From positions 19,619-83,618 of the forward strand of contig JAKCPI010002905.1 in the NCBI GenBank assembly GCA_023213315.1: 64,000 nucleotides of DNA, read 5' to 3'. Source of the DNA: Euborellia annulipes (taxonomy: Eukaryota > Arthropoda > Insecta > Dermaptera > Anisolabididae). Below the pieces are notes generated by a model. The model worked only from the letters and a program-made list of their open reading frames with translations. It ran no database searches and had not been told where the DNA came from. The position numbers and the translations under genes are program-made. Positions 11,158 to 22,403 of this stretch are shown one piece after another (within the stretch, counting starts at the first letter, position 1; every line of letters begins with the position of its first letter).

Positions 11158-11836
11158 TACTTTCTCTTACCTATGTATATATGTAATATATATATAGAGA
11201 GAAAGTATTGGTTTCATGTCAAAAATTCGATGTCGAGATTTTGATGGATCTTCACGTTTTGAGGTCCCCTGAATCCAAAAAAGTGGTTTTCGCGACATGG
11301 TGTGTGTGTGTGTGTGTGTGTGGGTGTGTGGGTGGGTGTGTGTTCAATTTTAAGCATGAAGGAATTGAGCTATGAGGCTGAAATTTTATATTTAAGTTAA
11401 ACACCCCCGGGACCGGAAAAATAAGCTTTTAATCAAAATCGGCCAAAGATTACTAGTACTTTACTGATGCACTTTTTCAGTTTTTTTTTCGATTTTCTCA
11501 AAATTTGCTCCAACGATTTTTTTTAAAATTCAAAAATCAATTATTTTTCAGATGCTCTTTCAAATGTATATTCTCATTTTGCAATTGAAATCTTCTGAAG
11601 ACCACTTTACTCCTGTATTTCATAGGGAAGATAGGAGAAATGGTTGCCATAGTAACAAAATATAAATATTTTCCCATACTTATAAATTTTACATCTGAAT
11701 TCATATGTTCCGTACTGTCGGGAACTAAATATATGTAGACACAAAAATCTGGTGTGACAAGCACAGTACACAACTTTCGATTACCGAAGGTAAGAGAAAG
11801 TTGTGTGCTGTGCGCCAGTCACACCAGATTTTTTAT
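11158..11836 (+). mobile_element. HP-family element, full length
   Basis: Complete from CTTTCTCTTACC to GTCACACCAGATTTTTTA. Contains the GACATGGTGTGTGTG microsatellite expansion near 11298, the TTACTAGTACTTTACTGATG block, an X-box variant GTTGCCATAGTAAC at 11643-11656 and the terminal hairpin at about 11745-11834. Both flanks show TTTTTA/TTTTTTA next to the ends. Confidence 0.8.
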
Positions 11837-12599
11837 TATGAAGATAATTCACTTGAAACAAAATATGCTTTTCCCCTAGTATTTATGCAAACATTCAAGC
11901 AGATCATCCAAACAGACTATCTAACATCCCGGGGCAAAAGTAAAAAATTGCAAAAATAGCTTAATTTCACCAAAGTTTCTCTAACATCCTCTCCATTGGC
12001 GTTTACGATTTCCGATAAAGACCTTAAAATAAATAATAATAAAAAAAAAAAAAAAAATTAAAGAGATTAAACCTAATTTTTTTTTGAACTTTTAACAAAA
12101 TATTAGTTTTTATCAATACCAAAATATTGACCATCAAGAGATTGAAACTGAATATATTCTACCAAGGAAAAAAAATTAATTTATTCATTATAATTATAAT
12201 TATTTATTTTTAATTGTTCCAAGTTTTATTATCAACCTATTAATTTTGCTAATTTTAATTCTCCGAATAAATTTTTAATACAAAATATAATTGATAATAT
12301 TTTAATATAATTTTAATGAAACTTCCATATAATTTATAATTAAATTTCAGATAGTAAAAAGACAAACTTTTAATTAATGAAATTAAATAATTGAGCTAAT
12401 TTAAAATTAGTCATTACATATATGAATATACATATTTTATATCTATAATTATATAGCATATTTATGAATATATATTAAATATATATAAATTTTATTTCCT
12501 AATTCCCAAAAGAGATAAGACAGGGAGGAGGGGGGGGGGATTCAATAAAAAACCATTATGGATGAATAAAAAAAACAATAACGGTACTTTTTTTTATAA
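11837..12599. other. AT-rich stretch without recognised features
   Basis: Very AT-rich sequence with no open frame of interest and no identified repeat. Confidence 0.5.
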
Positions 12600-12740
12600 A
12601 TTGTTTAAGGTCATTTTCGGCATGTAAGGCCATTTAGACCCTATCCCTATTTATTTCAAATGATTGCTAGATTAAAATAAAATAAATTTTTCTCTCTTGG
12701 GACGAGAAGTGAACCCAGAACCCTTGGGTGGTTGATGTGT
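12600..12740 (-). repeat. tRNA-derived SINE family 2
   Basis: On the minus strand: GGGTTCACTTCTCGTCCCAA (B-box side), AT-rich linker, then GGGTCTAAATGGCC...GCCGAAAATGACCTTAAAC. The same tail occurs at 32534 and 26505. Confidence 0.6.
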
Positions 12741-13603
12741 GGTTTAAGTGTGGGAAAAAAATGATGTAAAAAAAGTCAGTAATTTGTGTTAAATATTATT
12801 TAAATTGAATTTTCTCTTATAAAAATAAAAGAATGTGTTCTCTTTGTGTTTTGGTGTAAAAGCTGTCAGATGAAACAGTTCGATTTCATTATTTTCCAAA
12901 AAAAAGAAGATAGTGAAAATTATAAATAATTTGTAGAAGAATCAATCTATCAGATTTAGAAGCTTTTTTATTTTTGCTCTATCTTCTTGTTTTTCTCTAA
13001 AACAATTGTGGTCGAGCAAAGGGTCTCATATCGTATTTTTTTAAGAGTGATTTATGTGGTGCGTGACATTTTCTAAATTATTTTTGTAGTACAAAAAAAA
13101 ATTTTAATTTTATATTTAATTAGTATAATTTTTTAGTTAATTTATCATGTAATTATCTTGTATTTATTATTACAATAAAATATTTCAAACATTTTGGTAA
13201 CATCATATCAGATATCATAAATAGTGTTACAGAATAAAAGTACACCCCAAATGTGTTGCAGTCTTCCTAATCCACCTTATACGAGCATCCATCCCAATTG
13301 TTATTATTATTATAAAATTTGATCATTTATTTCATGAAATTCTTCTCGTAAACTTGTTGTTTGTAAACAGAAAGAAGAATTTGGTCTGTCATTGAAACTG
13401 TCATTACTATTACTCACTTTAAAACATGAAGGATAATAATAATTTAAAAATAAAATTTTATTAGTAAGTGTGGAGAAGAAAAAAATTTTATATTTAATTA
13501 ATTTTTAAAAATATTTATATAATAATTAAATTATAAGTTATAATCCCAATAGGGTCCTGTCTATAGACACGAGAAGCTGATGGAAAAAAAAATTACTCTA
13601 GAT
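12741..13603. other. AT-rich stretch without recognised features
   Basis: No supported gene, RNA or repeat family. Confidence 0.4.
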
Positions 13604-13818
13604 TAATAAGAGAATTAAATTCACAAGGTTTTCTGTTTCAATAATATATTAATTTGATATTAACACTTTATACGTATTTCGAACAATTGTATCTAGAAGC
13701 GAAGTATGTAATTTGCTTCTGAAGATGACACATATGGTGTCGAAATACGTATAAAGTGTTAATATCAAATTAATATATTATTGAAACAGAAAACCTTGTG
13801 AATTTAATTCTCCTATTA
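13604..13818. repeat. Foldback inverted repeat with ~77-nt arms
   Basis: The left arm (13604-13682) and right arm (13739-13818) are inverted copies with almost no mismatch. The 56-nt centre holds GAAGC/GCTTC and the CTGAAGA-hairpin-GAAA motif that runs into the right arm. No ORF. The near-identity of arms implies a recent event or ongoing arm homogenisation. Confidence 0.85.
13719..13758 (+). other. Best hammerhead-ribozyme-like fold in the window
   Basis: CTGAAGA (13719-13725), one unpaired T, a stem GACAC/GTGTC (13727-13731 with 13737-13741), GAAA (13742-13745), then T-ACGT-A-T-A, which can form a two-pair helix III ending in AUA. AAGUG after that point pairs with the bases directly before CTGAAGA (A-U, A-U, G-C, then G-U wobbles), giving a short helix I. 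The extra T between core and stem departs from the canonical fold. Self-cleavage is inference. Confidence 0.45.
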
Positions 13819-14224
13819 AAGCATAATGTTTCAACTAGAGCCAACGGTTACCAGTTTAAAATTAATACTCTAGATTAGATTAACCCAACTAAATTGGAAA
13901 CAGAGGTCTACAACATACTAGAGAAGAGAAACTTTTACGCAAAATTCACATAAGAAAAAGTTCATATCTGTTTTCAATGAGTAGTCAGTCCATTTAGTGA
14001 ATTTTTTTATTTTCTAAATATTTACTGATTTTTGAGGTATAAATGTGTTGAGTCTAGACAGACATTTTTATTATTCGTGTGTTATGTGATTGATCACTTA
14101 TCACTAGCTCAACCATATGCCGTTAGACGGGGCTGTGAGTGCAACGTTTACTCTACAGTACTTTAAAAAGTTTCACTTTCTTTAAGCTCTCCGCGAAAGT
14201 ATAAAAATAAAAATTGGGGTGAAT

Positions 14225-14400
14225 TGCGTCCCCTCATACTCATTATATAATGATATGAAGCTGCTCTAAGGGCATGCATGCATCGTTTTCCAATTATAAA
14301 TGTAAACAACCTTCTGTTAGTTGTTACCATTTACGTCCAATTCCACGATCAATATCAATGAATGCGTCACTTCCTGCCTCTTAAAAGTCCAGTATTATTA
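14225..14400. other. Single-copy island, candidate regulatory sequence
   Basis: Higher-complexity sequence with CATGCATGCATCG and TGTAAACA (forkhead-like) sites, no ORF. A perfect CRE octamer TGACGTCA follows at 14642-14649. Confidence 0.25.
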
Positions 14401-14920
14401 ATAAAAGCCGTTTATTTATTAAATAGAAGATAGCCAGCTGAGTGGTCGAGGCAGAAGGTGGTAGTGGGGGGTCGGGGGGTTAGTATTTTTAAAATTCATC
14501 TAAATGTTAAGGGGATAGATAGAGTAGCTATGATAAAAATGAATTGATGCTATAAATTCTGCGATAAGAGAGAGAGAGAAACGTATCCCCCATGTCTATT
14601 CCATCTAGAAATCTTCATTAACAATTTATACTGACCGGAAGTGACGTCACGCAATCAATAGTCAAGTGTTTTAGGCTGCAATGCGATAGAATAGAAAAAA
14701 ATAACAAGAGGGGGAAAGTTTTTTTTTTTTTTTTTTTTTTATTAAATTTTTAATTCAAATGAAAATGACAAATATTGATTATATTAAGCATAAAAATAGC
14801 GAGAATATTTTTTTTATCTTTTAAATTTGCAAAGCCAAGTGTAGGCCTTAAATATAAATATGTCGGCAAAGTTTTTCGGCAAAAGATTCATTTTCCCACC
14901 ATCCGATAGTTTTATTTCAA

Positions 14921-15482
14921 AAAAAAATCTGGTGTGACTGGTCGCAAAGCACACAACTTTCTCTTACCCTTCGGTGTACTGTACTTGTCACACCAGATTT
15001 TTTGTGTCGAGATATATTTAGTTGCCCTTAGCAAACTTGACCAAGCGATTCATAGATGGCTGGCGCTCAGCTACGAATGCTTCCACATCAGTAAAGTGTA
15101 CTTCAAACAATTTTTCACGAAAAATTTCATTGATATACTTTTTAAAAGAGCATCAAAAAAATATTTGATTTATGAATTTTAATCAAAATCGTTGGAGCGA
15201 ATTTTGAGGAAATCGCAAAAAAAACTGAAAAAGTACATCAGTAAAGTACTAGTACTTTTTGGCCGATTTTGTTCAAACGTTTATTTTCACCCCTTGGGAG
15301 GAGGGTGCATAACACAAATAAAATTTCAACCTCCTAGCTCTTTTAGTTTCTGAGATATTTTGTTCCCCAGACAGACCGATTTGCGGGAATCACTTTTTTG
15401 GGCTCAGGGGATCTCAAAATCTGAACATCGAATTTTTGACATGATCCCAATATTTTCTTCATATAAAGGGTAAGAGAAAGTA
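14921..15482 (-). mobile_element. HP-family element, internally shortened
   Basis: Reverse copy: starts AATCTGGTGTGACTGG hairpin, ends GGGTAAGAGAAAGTAA. The segment between hairpin and the CATCAGTAAAGTACTAGTAC block is shorter and rearranged (GCTCAGCTACGAATGCTTCC), sharing that variant with the chimeric copy at 27735-28248. The X-box region is missing. Confidence 0.75.
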
Positions 15483-15529
15483 ATAAATGTACTTCATATT
15501 ATTTATCTTTTATTTAACAAGTAATGTGA

Positions 15530-15900
15530 GAGGTTATTTTCTTTCTCCCTTCAACCCTGATAGTCAATTAGTTCGAATTATCGGACCAAGTCTTTTTGAA
15601 TGGCGATCACGTCGAGGCCAACAGCTTTTATCCATTTTGGAGCCAATCAAGAGGACGATCGCCAATCTAGGTTTCAAATTCGGAGTGCGAACAAATACGT
15701 AAACAAACAACTCAAAAATCAACTCTAGTGTATGATGACTTCATTATTGGCCTGTGACCTGGCCAATTAGCACGTGGGGCTTTTATTTAAACTCACTTCT
15801 CTCTATATTGCATTTGGGTTCCAGCTAACAAGATCCGGTGTGGAAATTAGCTTTGGATAGACCGACAGCTATTCATTCATTTACTGAATACAAAAAAAAA
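15530..15900. other. Single-copy island, candidate regulatory sequence
   Basis: Non-repeat, moderately GC-rich sequence between the HP element and AT-rich DNA. The plus frame 15487-15702 is open for 71 codons but begins in AT-rich flank and shows no domain. Coding is possible but unsupported. Confidence 0.25.
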
Positions 15901-16279
15901 AAAACAATTTTAGTTTATAAAAAACAATTACGTTTAGGGTTTTGTTTTGGGAATTCGAATAAAGAGCCTTTGGGCTCGGCAAGCTGGAAAATGAACTTAA
16001 TCAATACCATTAGCTATTCCCTGGATATCTGTGATCCTCAAACTAATAATAATAATAAGTGCGAAGTATTATTATCATAAAAATAATCTCTCAAATGTTT
16101 TTAAATATCTGAATTCAAAAGAGCCCCTAAAAAGCAAAAAAAAACTTAATAGGCGTCTGTATTTTAAAGATCTGAATAAATTCAATTCATAACGAATAAA
16201 AAGACTTTGATTCTAATGATAGCCTAAACGGTGACTTTAGTTGAAACATTATAATTACGTAAAAAATTAATCAAAAATA

Positions 16280-16520
16280 AAATCTTCTTCTTCTTTCCTC
16301 GCCTGATTATTCCTGGGTGCGGGGTCGGTGGAAATAAAGGGGTCGGCGGTTCATGGGTTTTTTTACGACAGGGAAGGAATAGAATAGGCCGGCCCGTCGC
16401 ACGGTCTGACGACTGTTGAAAAGAGGAAGGAAGAGACTGACATGCAAAGAATAGGACTGCCAGTCCCAGCTCGGGTAGCTCGTGGTTGCCATCCACGTGT
16501 CCACAAGATGTGGGCCCCTG
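16280..16520. other. GC-rich island open in several minus-strand frames
   Basis: On the minus strand an acceptor-like TTATTGCTCAG precedes 16517, and all three minus frames stay open for 50-100 codons; a weak donor GTC|GTAAAA lies near 16368. Openness in all frames reflects high GC rather than selection in one frame, so I cannot call an exon. It may be coding or a conserved non-coding block. Confidence 0.25.
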
Positions 16521-16628
16521 AGCAATAATCAAAAATAAAATAAAATAAATTATTTAGAAAAATATTTTGGAACATTTTTTAATTTGTTTATTTATTGTTA
16601 TAAATACAATACTTGGTACAAATGACGC

Positions 16629-17046
16629 CTTAAGTGCCTGATGTGCTCGAGCCTTGAGCTTAGGCAACCAAAATGTTTAGCCGTCGGAAGTGTTGTCTTA
16701 AAAGTAGCTTTTCCCCGTAAATTATATTTAAAAAATCTAACTTTGACTTGGTCTTTATTTAATGACAAGAAAACTTTTACACAATTTTAGGGCCTACCCT
16801 TCAACATTTTGAGGAGTTTTGTTGACACCCTTCAGCCCTGAAAATGGTCTTTTATCTGGCCGAAAAGTCGGCTTAAAGCCTTAATAAAGGAAATAAATCT
16901 AGCTGCAATTGCTCTTTTCTTCTTTCCTTACTAGACAGCTATCCACCACCAGATTATTTATTTATTTTTAAAATATTGTTTCAATTGACTAAGCTCAAGG
17001 CTACACTCTTGAGGACATCAGGCACTTGTGGTGCTGACTGTACATA
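16629..17046. repeat. Dispersed repeat R3, inverted ends
   Basis: CTCGAGCCTTGAGCTTAGGC with AACCAAAATGTTTAGCCGTC is repeated at 21640, and TTGACTAAGCTCAAGGCTAC...GAGGACATCAGGCACTTGTG near 16985 is partly its inverse and recurs at 51378. No coding content. Confidence 0.5.
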
Positions 17047-17073
17047 TTTCGACACTCAACTTGACATCATCAG
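17047..17073 (-). other. CTGATGA...GAAA motif interrupted by a MITE
   Basis: Minus strand CTGATGA, TGTCAAGTTGAGTGTC, GAAATATGTAC. The core box is canonical but the hairpin is weak. A hAT-like MITE begins four bases beyond the motif at 17077. Confidence 0.3.
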
Positions 17074-17076
17074 AAG

Positions 17077-17319
17077 ATGGCCTGCAGACAGAGGGGGGCA
17101 GGGGGGCTAATCCCCGGTGCCCGGTCCCTCCGAGGGGCCCCGGACCTGATGCGCACCAACCGTAAAATTCTAATAAATAAATAATTTACATGGTTAAAAT
17201 TTCTATTAAAAAAAATAATTTTCATGAAATTTTTTCCTTAGGCAAATCTTAAAATTATAAGTGTGGCGGGCCTTATTATTATGCAGCCCCGGGGCCCGTC
17301 AAGTCTGTCTGCGGTCCTG
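17077..17319. mobile_element. hAT-like MITE with 7/8 target duplication
   Basis: Ends ATGGCCTGCAGACAG and CTGTCTGCGGTCCTG are inverted repeats (11 of 15). Flanks ATCAGAAG (17069-17076) and ATCATAAG (17320-17327) are an 8-bp target duplication with one change, diagnostic of hAT-type insertion. The interior is GC-rich at both ends and AT-rich in the middle, no ORF. Confidence 0.7.
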
Positions 17320-17372
17320 ATCATAAGTAATCAAAGAATTATGAGAGATACTTTTATTATTTTTTATTACTT

Positions 17373-17405
17373 TTGAAGATGACCCCGTTGTGCGTCGAAA
17401 TATAA
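17373..17405 (+). other. Degenerate TTGAAGA...GAAA motif
   Basis: TTGAAGA, T, GAC...GTC, GAAATATAAATC. First core base is T rather than C. Probably a decayed copy of the recurrent motif. Confidence 0.25.
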
Positions 17406-17459
17406 ATCAAGTATTTATACCAATAAATAAAAAGGCAAATCAAAACATAGCACCAAGTG

Positions 17460-17935
17460 TTTTTTTATATATTTTTTTTTTATATTGAATAATTTATTAT
17501 AGAGAAAGTTTTGTAATCGAAAAAATTGTTGGGTTTTGTTTTCTTGCCCCGAAAAACCATTTTGGGTTTGGGTGGGGGGGGGGGGGGGGGGGGGATTTTA
17601 AAAACAAAAAAAGTAGGAGGATGAAATTTTTTCTAATAATTTTTTTATAAAAAAATTGGTTTTTTTTTAATTTTTTTTTTTTTAAAAATTTATTAAAAAA
17701 AAAAAAAAAATTTTTTATCTACACTACACATTGTAAAATAGTAAATTAAAATAAATTTCAAAACGTCTTTTATTATAATCTCCATTCTTTTGCAATTGAA
17801 TCTTTCTATTTTGAAGTTATTTATTAAAAGGTATCGTAATTAATAGAAGATATAAAAGGGAAAAAATGTAGAGAGAAGATAGATAAATAAGGTAAGTGAA
17901 AATTAAAAAAAAAAAGTTGGCAATTAAATGGTAGC
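17460..17935. other. Low-complexity stretch with a long G run
   Basis: Poly-T, poly-A and a G run at about 17573-17594. No gene seen. Confidence 0.5.
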
Positions 17936-17939
17936 CATT

Positions 17940-18230
17940 AGATGACATCCCCTTTTTCGAGTTGTAATGGGCTAATGGCGAAATGGGACTCCTTTGACAA
18001 GGCTTTTATTGAGGGAAGAGAAGACGGGGAGGGGGGGGGGGGGGGGGGGTCATTCAGATAATGTATCAAAAATTCCACTCAAGGCCTCTCAAAGGCGCTT
18101 GCAAATGAGATTTAAAGACCGTTTACATAAAGATTAGTCAAAGAGAGAGAGAGAGAGAGAGGAACAGCTAATTTAACGGTGTATTATCTAATAGAGTTTA
18201 ATGGATTTATTTTCCAAAAAAAAAAATCTC
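17940..18230. other. Single-copy island, candidate regulatory sequence
   Basis: Non-repeat sequence (GTAATGGGCTAATGGCG, GGCGCTTGCAAATGAG, GCTAATTTAACGG) broken by a G run at 18030-18051 and an AG microsatellite at 18141. No ORF. Confidence 0.25.
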
Positions 18231-18597
18231 AATGAAATTTTTTCTCTTTTGTTTTTGAGATGTGGTAGATATTTATATTTATACATATTCATTTAAAGTA
18301 AAACATTTTTTAGTTCTTTTTCTTTCTGTCTTCTCAATGAGTTCAGTTCAGATAACAATATATTTTAGTATTAATAAAACTAAATTTTTAAAAATAAAAA
18401 AATATGGCGTGACTAAACATGCACAGCTATTTTTTTTACTCACAAGTCAGTAAATATTATTTAAATTAATTGCTGATCCATAGAATTTAAATACAATTTT
18501 ACTTTCTCTTGCTTATACAGGGTTTATTAATTTTTACGTTTATTAATACGTAATATTTAGAAAGTATCCTTTCTAAAAATAAGCAGATAGTTAAAAT

Positions 18598-18850
18598 ATC
18601 AATACATATTTAGAAATATTAAGTTTCAGCTCACCAAAGGTGATTTACTGGTGCATAATACGGCTAAAATTTTAGAAAATTCGAATTTTTTCAATTTTTT
18701 TTACCTTTGGCCTTTGGATACCCATAATATAATTTTTTCACATCCCTGAATCCAAATTACATATATTTCCGATATTCTATACTTCTTTAGATTTCCAATA
18801 ATCATTCATTCGTGCATATCTGTTCATTATAACGAAATTATGCAATATAG
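18598..18850 (+). repeat. Dispersed repeat R2
   Basis: ATTAAGTTTCAGCTCA, ACGGCTAAAAT, TCCCTGAATCCAAA, CATTCATTCGTGCA and TCTGTTCATTATAACGAAAT appear in the same order at 37494-37715 and inverted at 37800-37975. Preceded by an HP-like end CTTTCTCTTGC...AGAAAGT at 18501. No ORF. Confidence 0.6.
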
Positions 18851-19022
18851 TTAAAAAATAAATATAAATAGTTTTATAAGAATATAACTTTTTTTTTTTT
18901 AATAATTAACAAATTAAAACAGTTCTAAAACAAAAAAAATAGTTAACAAAACACATAGTTATAAAAACTTAAAACACTGGCAAAAGAAAAAAATTATTGT
19001 ATATGAAAAGTTAACTTATTGC

Positions 19023-19282
19023 TAGTGGCGTAGCGAGCTTAACTCGCGCCCGGGGCACAATGCCTTTTTAGTGCCTCCCCCCTCATTCGAAAACCATATA
19101 TTATATGTAAAATATATAAAATATAAAATTAATAAATAAATAAAGTCATAGGCTCAAGCTAGGCTTTAAATTTAAGACAAAATTATCCAGCAATTTTTTG
19201 TTTTGCGGACCATTTGGCGCCCCTTTGTGAGTAGCGCCCGGGGCATGATGTCCCCCCTTGTCCACCCCTCGCTACGCCACTG
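19023..19282. mobile_element. hAT-like MITE, AGTGGCGTAGCGAGC family
   Basis: Inverted ends TAGTGGCGTAGCGAGC and GCTCGCTACGCCACTG-type (actual CTCGCTACGCCACTG). Flanking CTTATTGC (19015-19022) and CTTATTGA (19283-19290) match at seven of eight bases. Interior shares ATTCGAAAACCATATA with 610-848. Confidence 0.75.
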
Positions 19283-19623
19283 CTTATTGAATGAAATTTT
19301 GGAAAATTTCACCTTAAAATCTGCTTAATAATAACATCAATTCATTTTCGAATTGGACTATTAATGAATGAATGAAGTGAATTGAAAATCAAGTTGAATA
19401 TAACTCACAAATAGAATGGCTCGGGGTGGTCATAATTATTTTCGTTGATCGCTTGCGCCTAGTAGGGGGGCAAGCAAAAAGGTGAGGGAGTAAGTTAATT
19501 AATTAAAAGAACAAAATTAGTATCCCAAGTCAAAAGAGAGAAAGAGAGCGAGAGATAATTCTCTTAAAAGAAAATCAAATGTTACAAATCAACCAAGTTG
19601 GAAAAATTATTACTTTTAATTAA

Positions 19624-19815
19624 AAAACATCTGGTGTGAGTGAGTCACTCCACACCACAAACTTTCTTTTAATTTCGGTATTTGAAAGATGTATGATGTG
19701 ATGCTGTCACACCAGATTTTTGTTTGTTTCCTGATATATTTAATTACCGATAGTAGGCCTATATTAAAACTCAAAGGGTAAAATTTATAATCAGAGAAAA
19801 ATATTTATATTTGCA
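19624..19815 (-). mobile_element. HP-family terminal fragment
   Basis: CATCTGGTGTGAGTG hairpin, diverged, then TGATATATTTAATTACCGATAG and AAATTTATAATCAG as in longer copies; ends after ATATTTATATTTGC. The rest of the element is missing. Confidence 0.65.
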
Positions 19816-19894
19816 AAAATAAACTTCAACAAATATGAATTTTTATTTATAAAGTAAGCCTAAATAAAGTAAAAGTATTTTTAAAGAAATGAAG

Positions 19895-20039
19895 AAATAA
19901 AAAGAATAGCAGCTATTGAGGATTTCGACCCACACTAGGCTGACGTTTCGGTCCTGAAGATGGTCTTAATCAAGACCGAAACCTCAGCCTAATGGGCCTT
20001 AATAAATAAAATAATTAATAGCTGCTATTCTTTTTATTT
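19895..20039. repeat. Foldback inverted repeat carrying a hammerhead-like core
   Basis: Outer arms AAATAAAAAGAATAGCAGCT (19895 on) and its inverse (to 20039). Inner arms AGGCTGACGTTTCGGTC and GACCGAAACCTCAGCCT flank the motif at 19954-19982. Confidence 0.75.
19954..19982 (+). other. CTGAAGA-hairpin-GAAAC motif
   Basis: CTGAAGA, one T, a perfect 6-bp stem GGTCTT/AAGACC with AATC loop, then GAAAC. This is the clearest stem in the motif family. After GAAAC the sequence is CTCAGCC, so the expected GUH at the cleavage position is not present. Confidence 0.4.
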
Positions 20040-20098
20040 TCCCTTACAAGCTATCCCAGCTATAAAATCTGCATCATTCAATAAAATATATTTTATAT

Positions 20099-20732
20099 AA
20101 AAAATCTGGTGTGACTGGCGCACAGCATACCACTTTCTTTTACCCTTCGGCAAGAGAAAGTTGTGTACTGTGTTTGTGTCGAGATATATTTAGTTTCCGC
20201 CGATATATTAAAACTCAAGATGTAATAAAATTTTTAAGTATGGGAAAATATTTATATTTTGTTACCATGGCAACCATTTCTCCTATCTTTTCTATGGAGT
20301 ACAAGAGTAAAGTGGTCTTCAGAAGATTTCAATCGTAAAATGAGAATATACATTTCAAAGAGCATCTAAAAAATAATTTATTTATGAATTTTAATCAAAA
20401 TCGCTTGAGCGAATTTTAAGAAAATCGAAAAAAGCTGAAAAAGTACATCAGTAAAGTACTAGTACTCTTTGGCCAATTGAAAAGCTTATTTTTCCGGTCC
20501 CGGGGGGTGTTTAACTTAAATATAAAATTTCAACCTCGTAGCTCAATTCCTTCATGCTTAAAATTGAACACACCACCCACCCACAGACAGACCATGTCGC
20601 GAAAACCACTTTTTTGGATTCAGGGGACCTCAAAACGTGTATATCCATCAAAATCTCGACATCGAATTTTTGACATGAATCCAATACTTTCACTCTCTAT
20701 ATATTAGCATATATAGAGGTAAGAGAAAGTAA
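20099..20732 (-). mobile_element. HP-family element, near full length
   Basis: From the AATCTGGTGTGACTGG hairpin to GAGGTAAGAGAAAGTAA. X-box GTTACCATGGCAAC at 20271-20284. GTAAAGTACTAGTACTC and CGGTCCCGGGGGGTG blocks are present. Open frames inside are repeat-derived. Confidence 0.8.
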
Positions 20733-21629
20733 TAAAAAACAATTATTTTAGAAAAATTGGCCTTTGGGACTAAAATATATCAAAAGTGTCAAAAACTGAA
20801 AAATCACAATCCTCCACTTTTATAGGCTACTATTAGTTAGTATAATTACAACTGGACTTTAGCTGGGTCTTCTTCTGGGGCATACATGCATCTTTTTCAC
20901 AAGCTATTGAGCCCTTAATTCAAGTTTGGCGTAGGACGATTTTATTGCGTTGACGCTAATGGGTTCGCGCACTCATAACCCTGCGCTAATGGACAAGGGA
21001 TGTTTCATATATTTAACAAGAGAAAGGGGAAGGGGGTGGACCTCACCCCCGGGGGGTTCTCACGAAAGCCACCTGCCACTATTTTTATTAATATTATTCG
21101 TCTCTTTCACTTCAAAGAATTTATTTAAACATGAATTTTCTATTTTTGTTATTTTCCAAGCGATCCCCGTAGGCTAACATCGTAACTACCCCTTTGAATA
21201 TACAAAAGTCAATGATCCTTTCCTTTATTTGCTTATTTAACGGAAATTTTTTTTTTTTTTTTTCATCTTTCTCTTGTTAAAAAAAAAGAACCTGTTGCTC
21301 TTTTTATTTTTAATAGAATTAAAATTATTTAACTGAAAAATATTTAATAAAGGTTTTTAGAAAGAGAGAGAAAATGGGATTTTGATTGTAAAAAAAAAAT
21401 CTTGGTTAATAGAATTATTTGCATATTTTATTTTAATTTTAATCTTTTTTTTTTTTGTTTAATTGAAAAATCACTTTGTAAAATATAATAATTGTATAAT
21501 CTACCGATTCCGATATAGGGATTGAACAGAGAACGAATGTGAATTGTACTGCATCCACAACTCTCTATATATTATTATAATCTCATTTACATTGTTTTTA
21601 GTACTATGTACAGTCTAGTGCAATAGTAT
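20733..21629. other. No recognised feature
   Basis: Mixed AT-rich sequence with a moderately GC-rich part at 20860-21180. A 75-codon plus frame (20950-21177) has no domain or splice context. Confidence 0.4.
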
Positions 21630-21775
21630 TGCGAATAAGCTCGAGAGTGTAGGCAACCAAAATGCTTAGCCGTCTGAAGTTTGTCTTATAAAGTAACTTT
21701 TCCCCTTCAGTTGCATTAAAAAAAGATGTTTTATTTATTTTAAAAATATTGGTTTAGTTGACTAAGCTGGTAAAA
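21630..21775 (+). repeat. Dispersed repeat R3
   Basis: AATAAGCTCGAGAGTGTAGG, CAACCAAAATGCTTAGCCGT and AACTTTTCCCC match 16645-16720 closely, followed by TTGACTAAGCT as at 16984. Confidence 0.5.
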
Positions 21776-21776
21776 T

Positions 21777-21860
21777 TCGGGTACTAGTACTTTACTGATG
21801 TATGTTTTTAGTTTTTTCCATTTTTCTCGAAATTCCTTTTAACTATTTCTTTCAAATTTT
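21777..21860 (+). mobile_element. HP-family internal fragment
   Basis: GGTACTAGTACTTTACTGAT with the following TTTTTAG/TTTTTCC block matches the internal region of full HP copies. A second fragment with ACTAGTACTTTACTGATG lies at about 22338-22360, so the foldback at 21880-22277 interrupts an HP copy. Confidence 0.5.
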
Positions 21861-21879
21861 AAATATTTAGGCCTACTAT

Positions 21880-22277
21880 CAGGTCTATTCTCTAAAAACA
21901 TGCGGTAAAATTCAAAATAAACAAATGGGTGTTAAAAAGTAATGTAGAAACAATCAGTGTTAAAAAATGCTATTCTCTAAACAGCGACGTTAATATGTTG
22001 CTTTCATTTCAAAGCTATCAAAATCATAACCTTACTTTTTAGGTTAAGGACGCCATGTTTAAACACGACGTTAAAATATTAAAGCCACCTCCTAAACATG
22101 ACATTAATTTTTAACACTATTTACTAAATATTAACACTTTGGCTTAAAATTTTTGTTTACAGAATAGGTATTTGACTCAAGGAAGTGATTTTGAATAGCA
22201 TTTTTTAACGCTTACATTACTTTTTAACACCCATTTGTTTATTTTAAATTTTAACGCGGTTTTAGAGAATTGACCTG
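21880..22277. repeat. Foldback inverted repeat inserted in HP sequence
   Basis: CAGGTCTATTCTCTAAAA at 21880 is inverted at 22260-22277 (TTTTAGAGAATTGACCTG); AACAAATGGGTGTTAAAAAG recurs inverted near 22220. Arms of about 90 nt with indels. No ORF. Confidence 0.7.
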
Positions 22278-22403
22278 TATGTGCGGTATACAAAACAAAT
22301 TACGCTAGGTCTCGTCTTTAGGAGACTTCGAGTAACTTACTAGTACTTTACTGATGTACTTTTTTAGTTTTTATCAAAAGAACAATCACCGAGCTCCAGC
22401 TAA

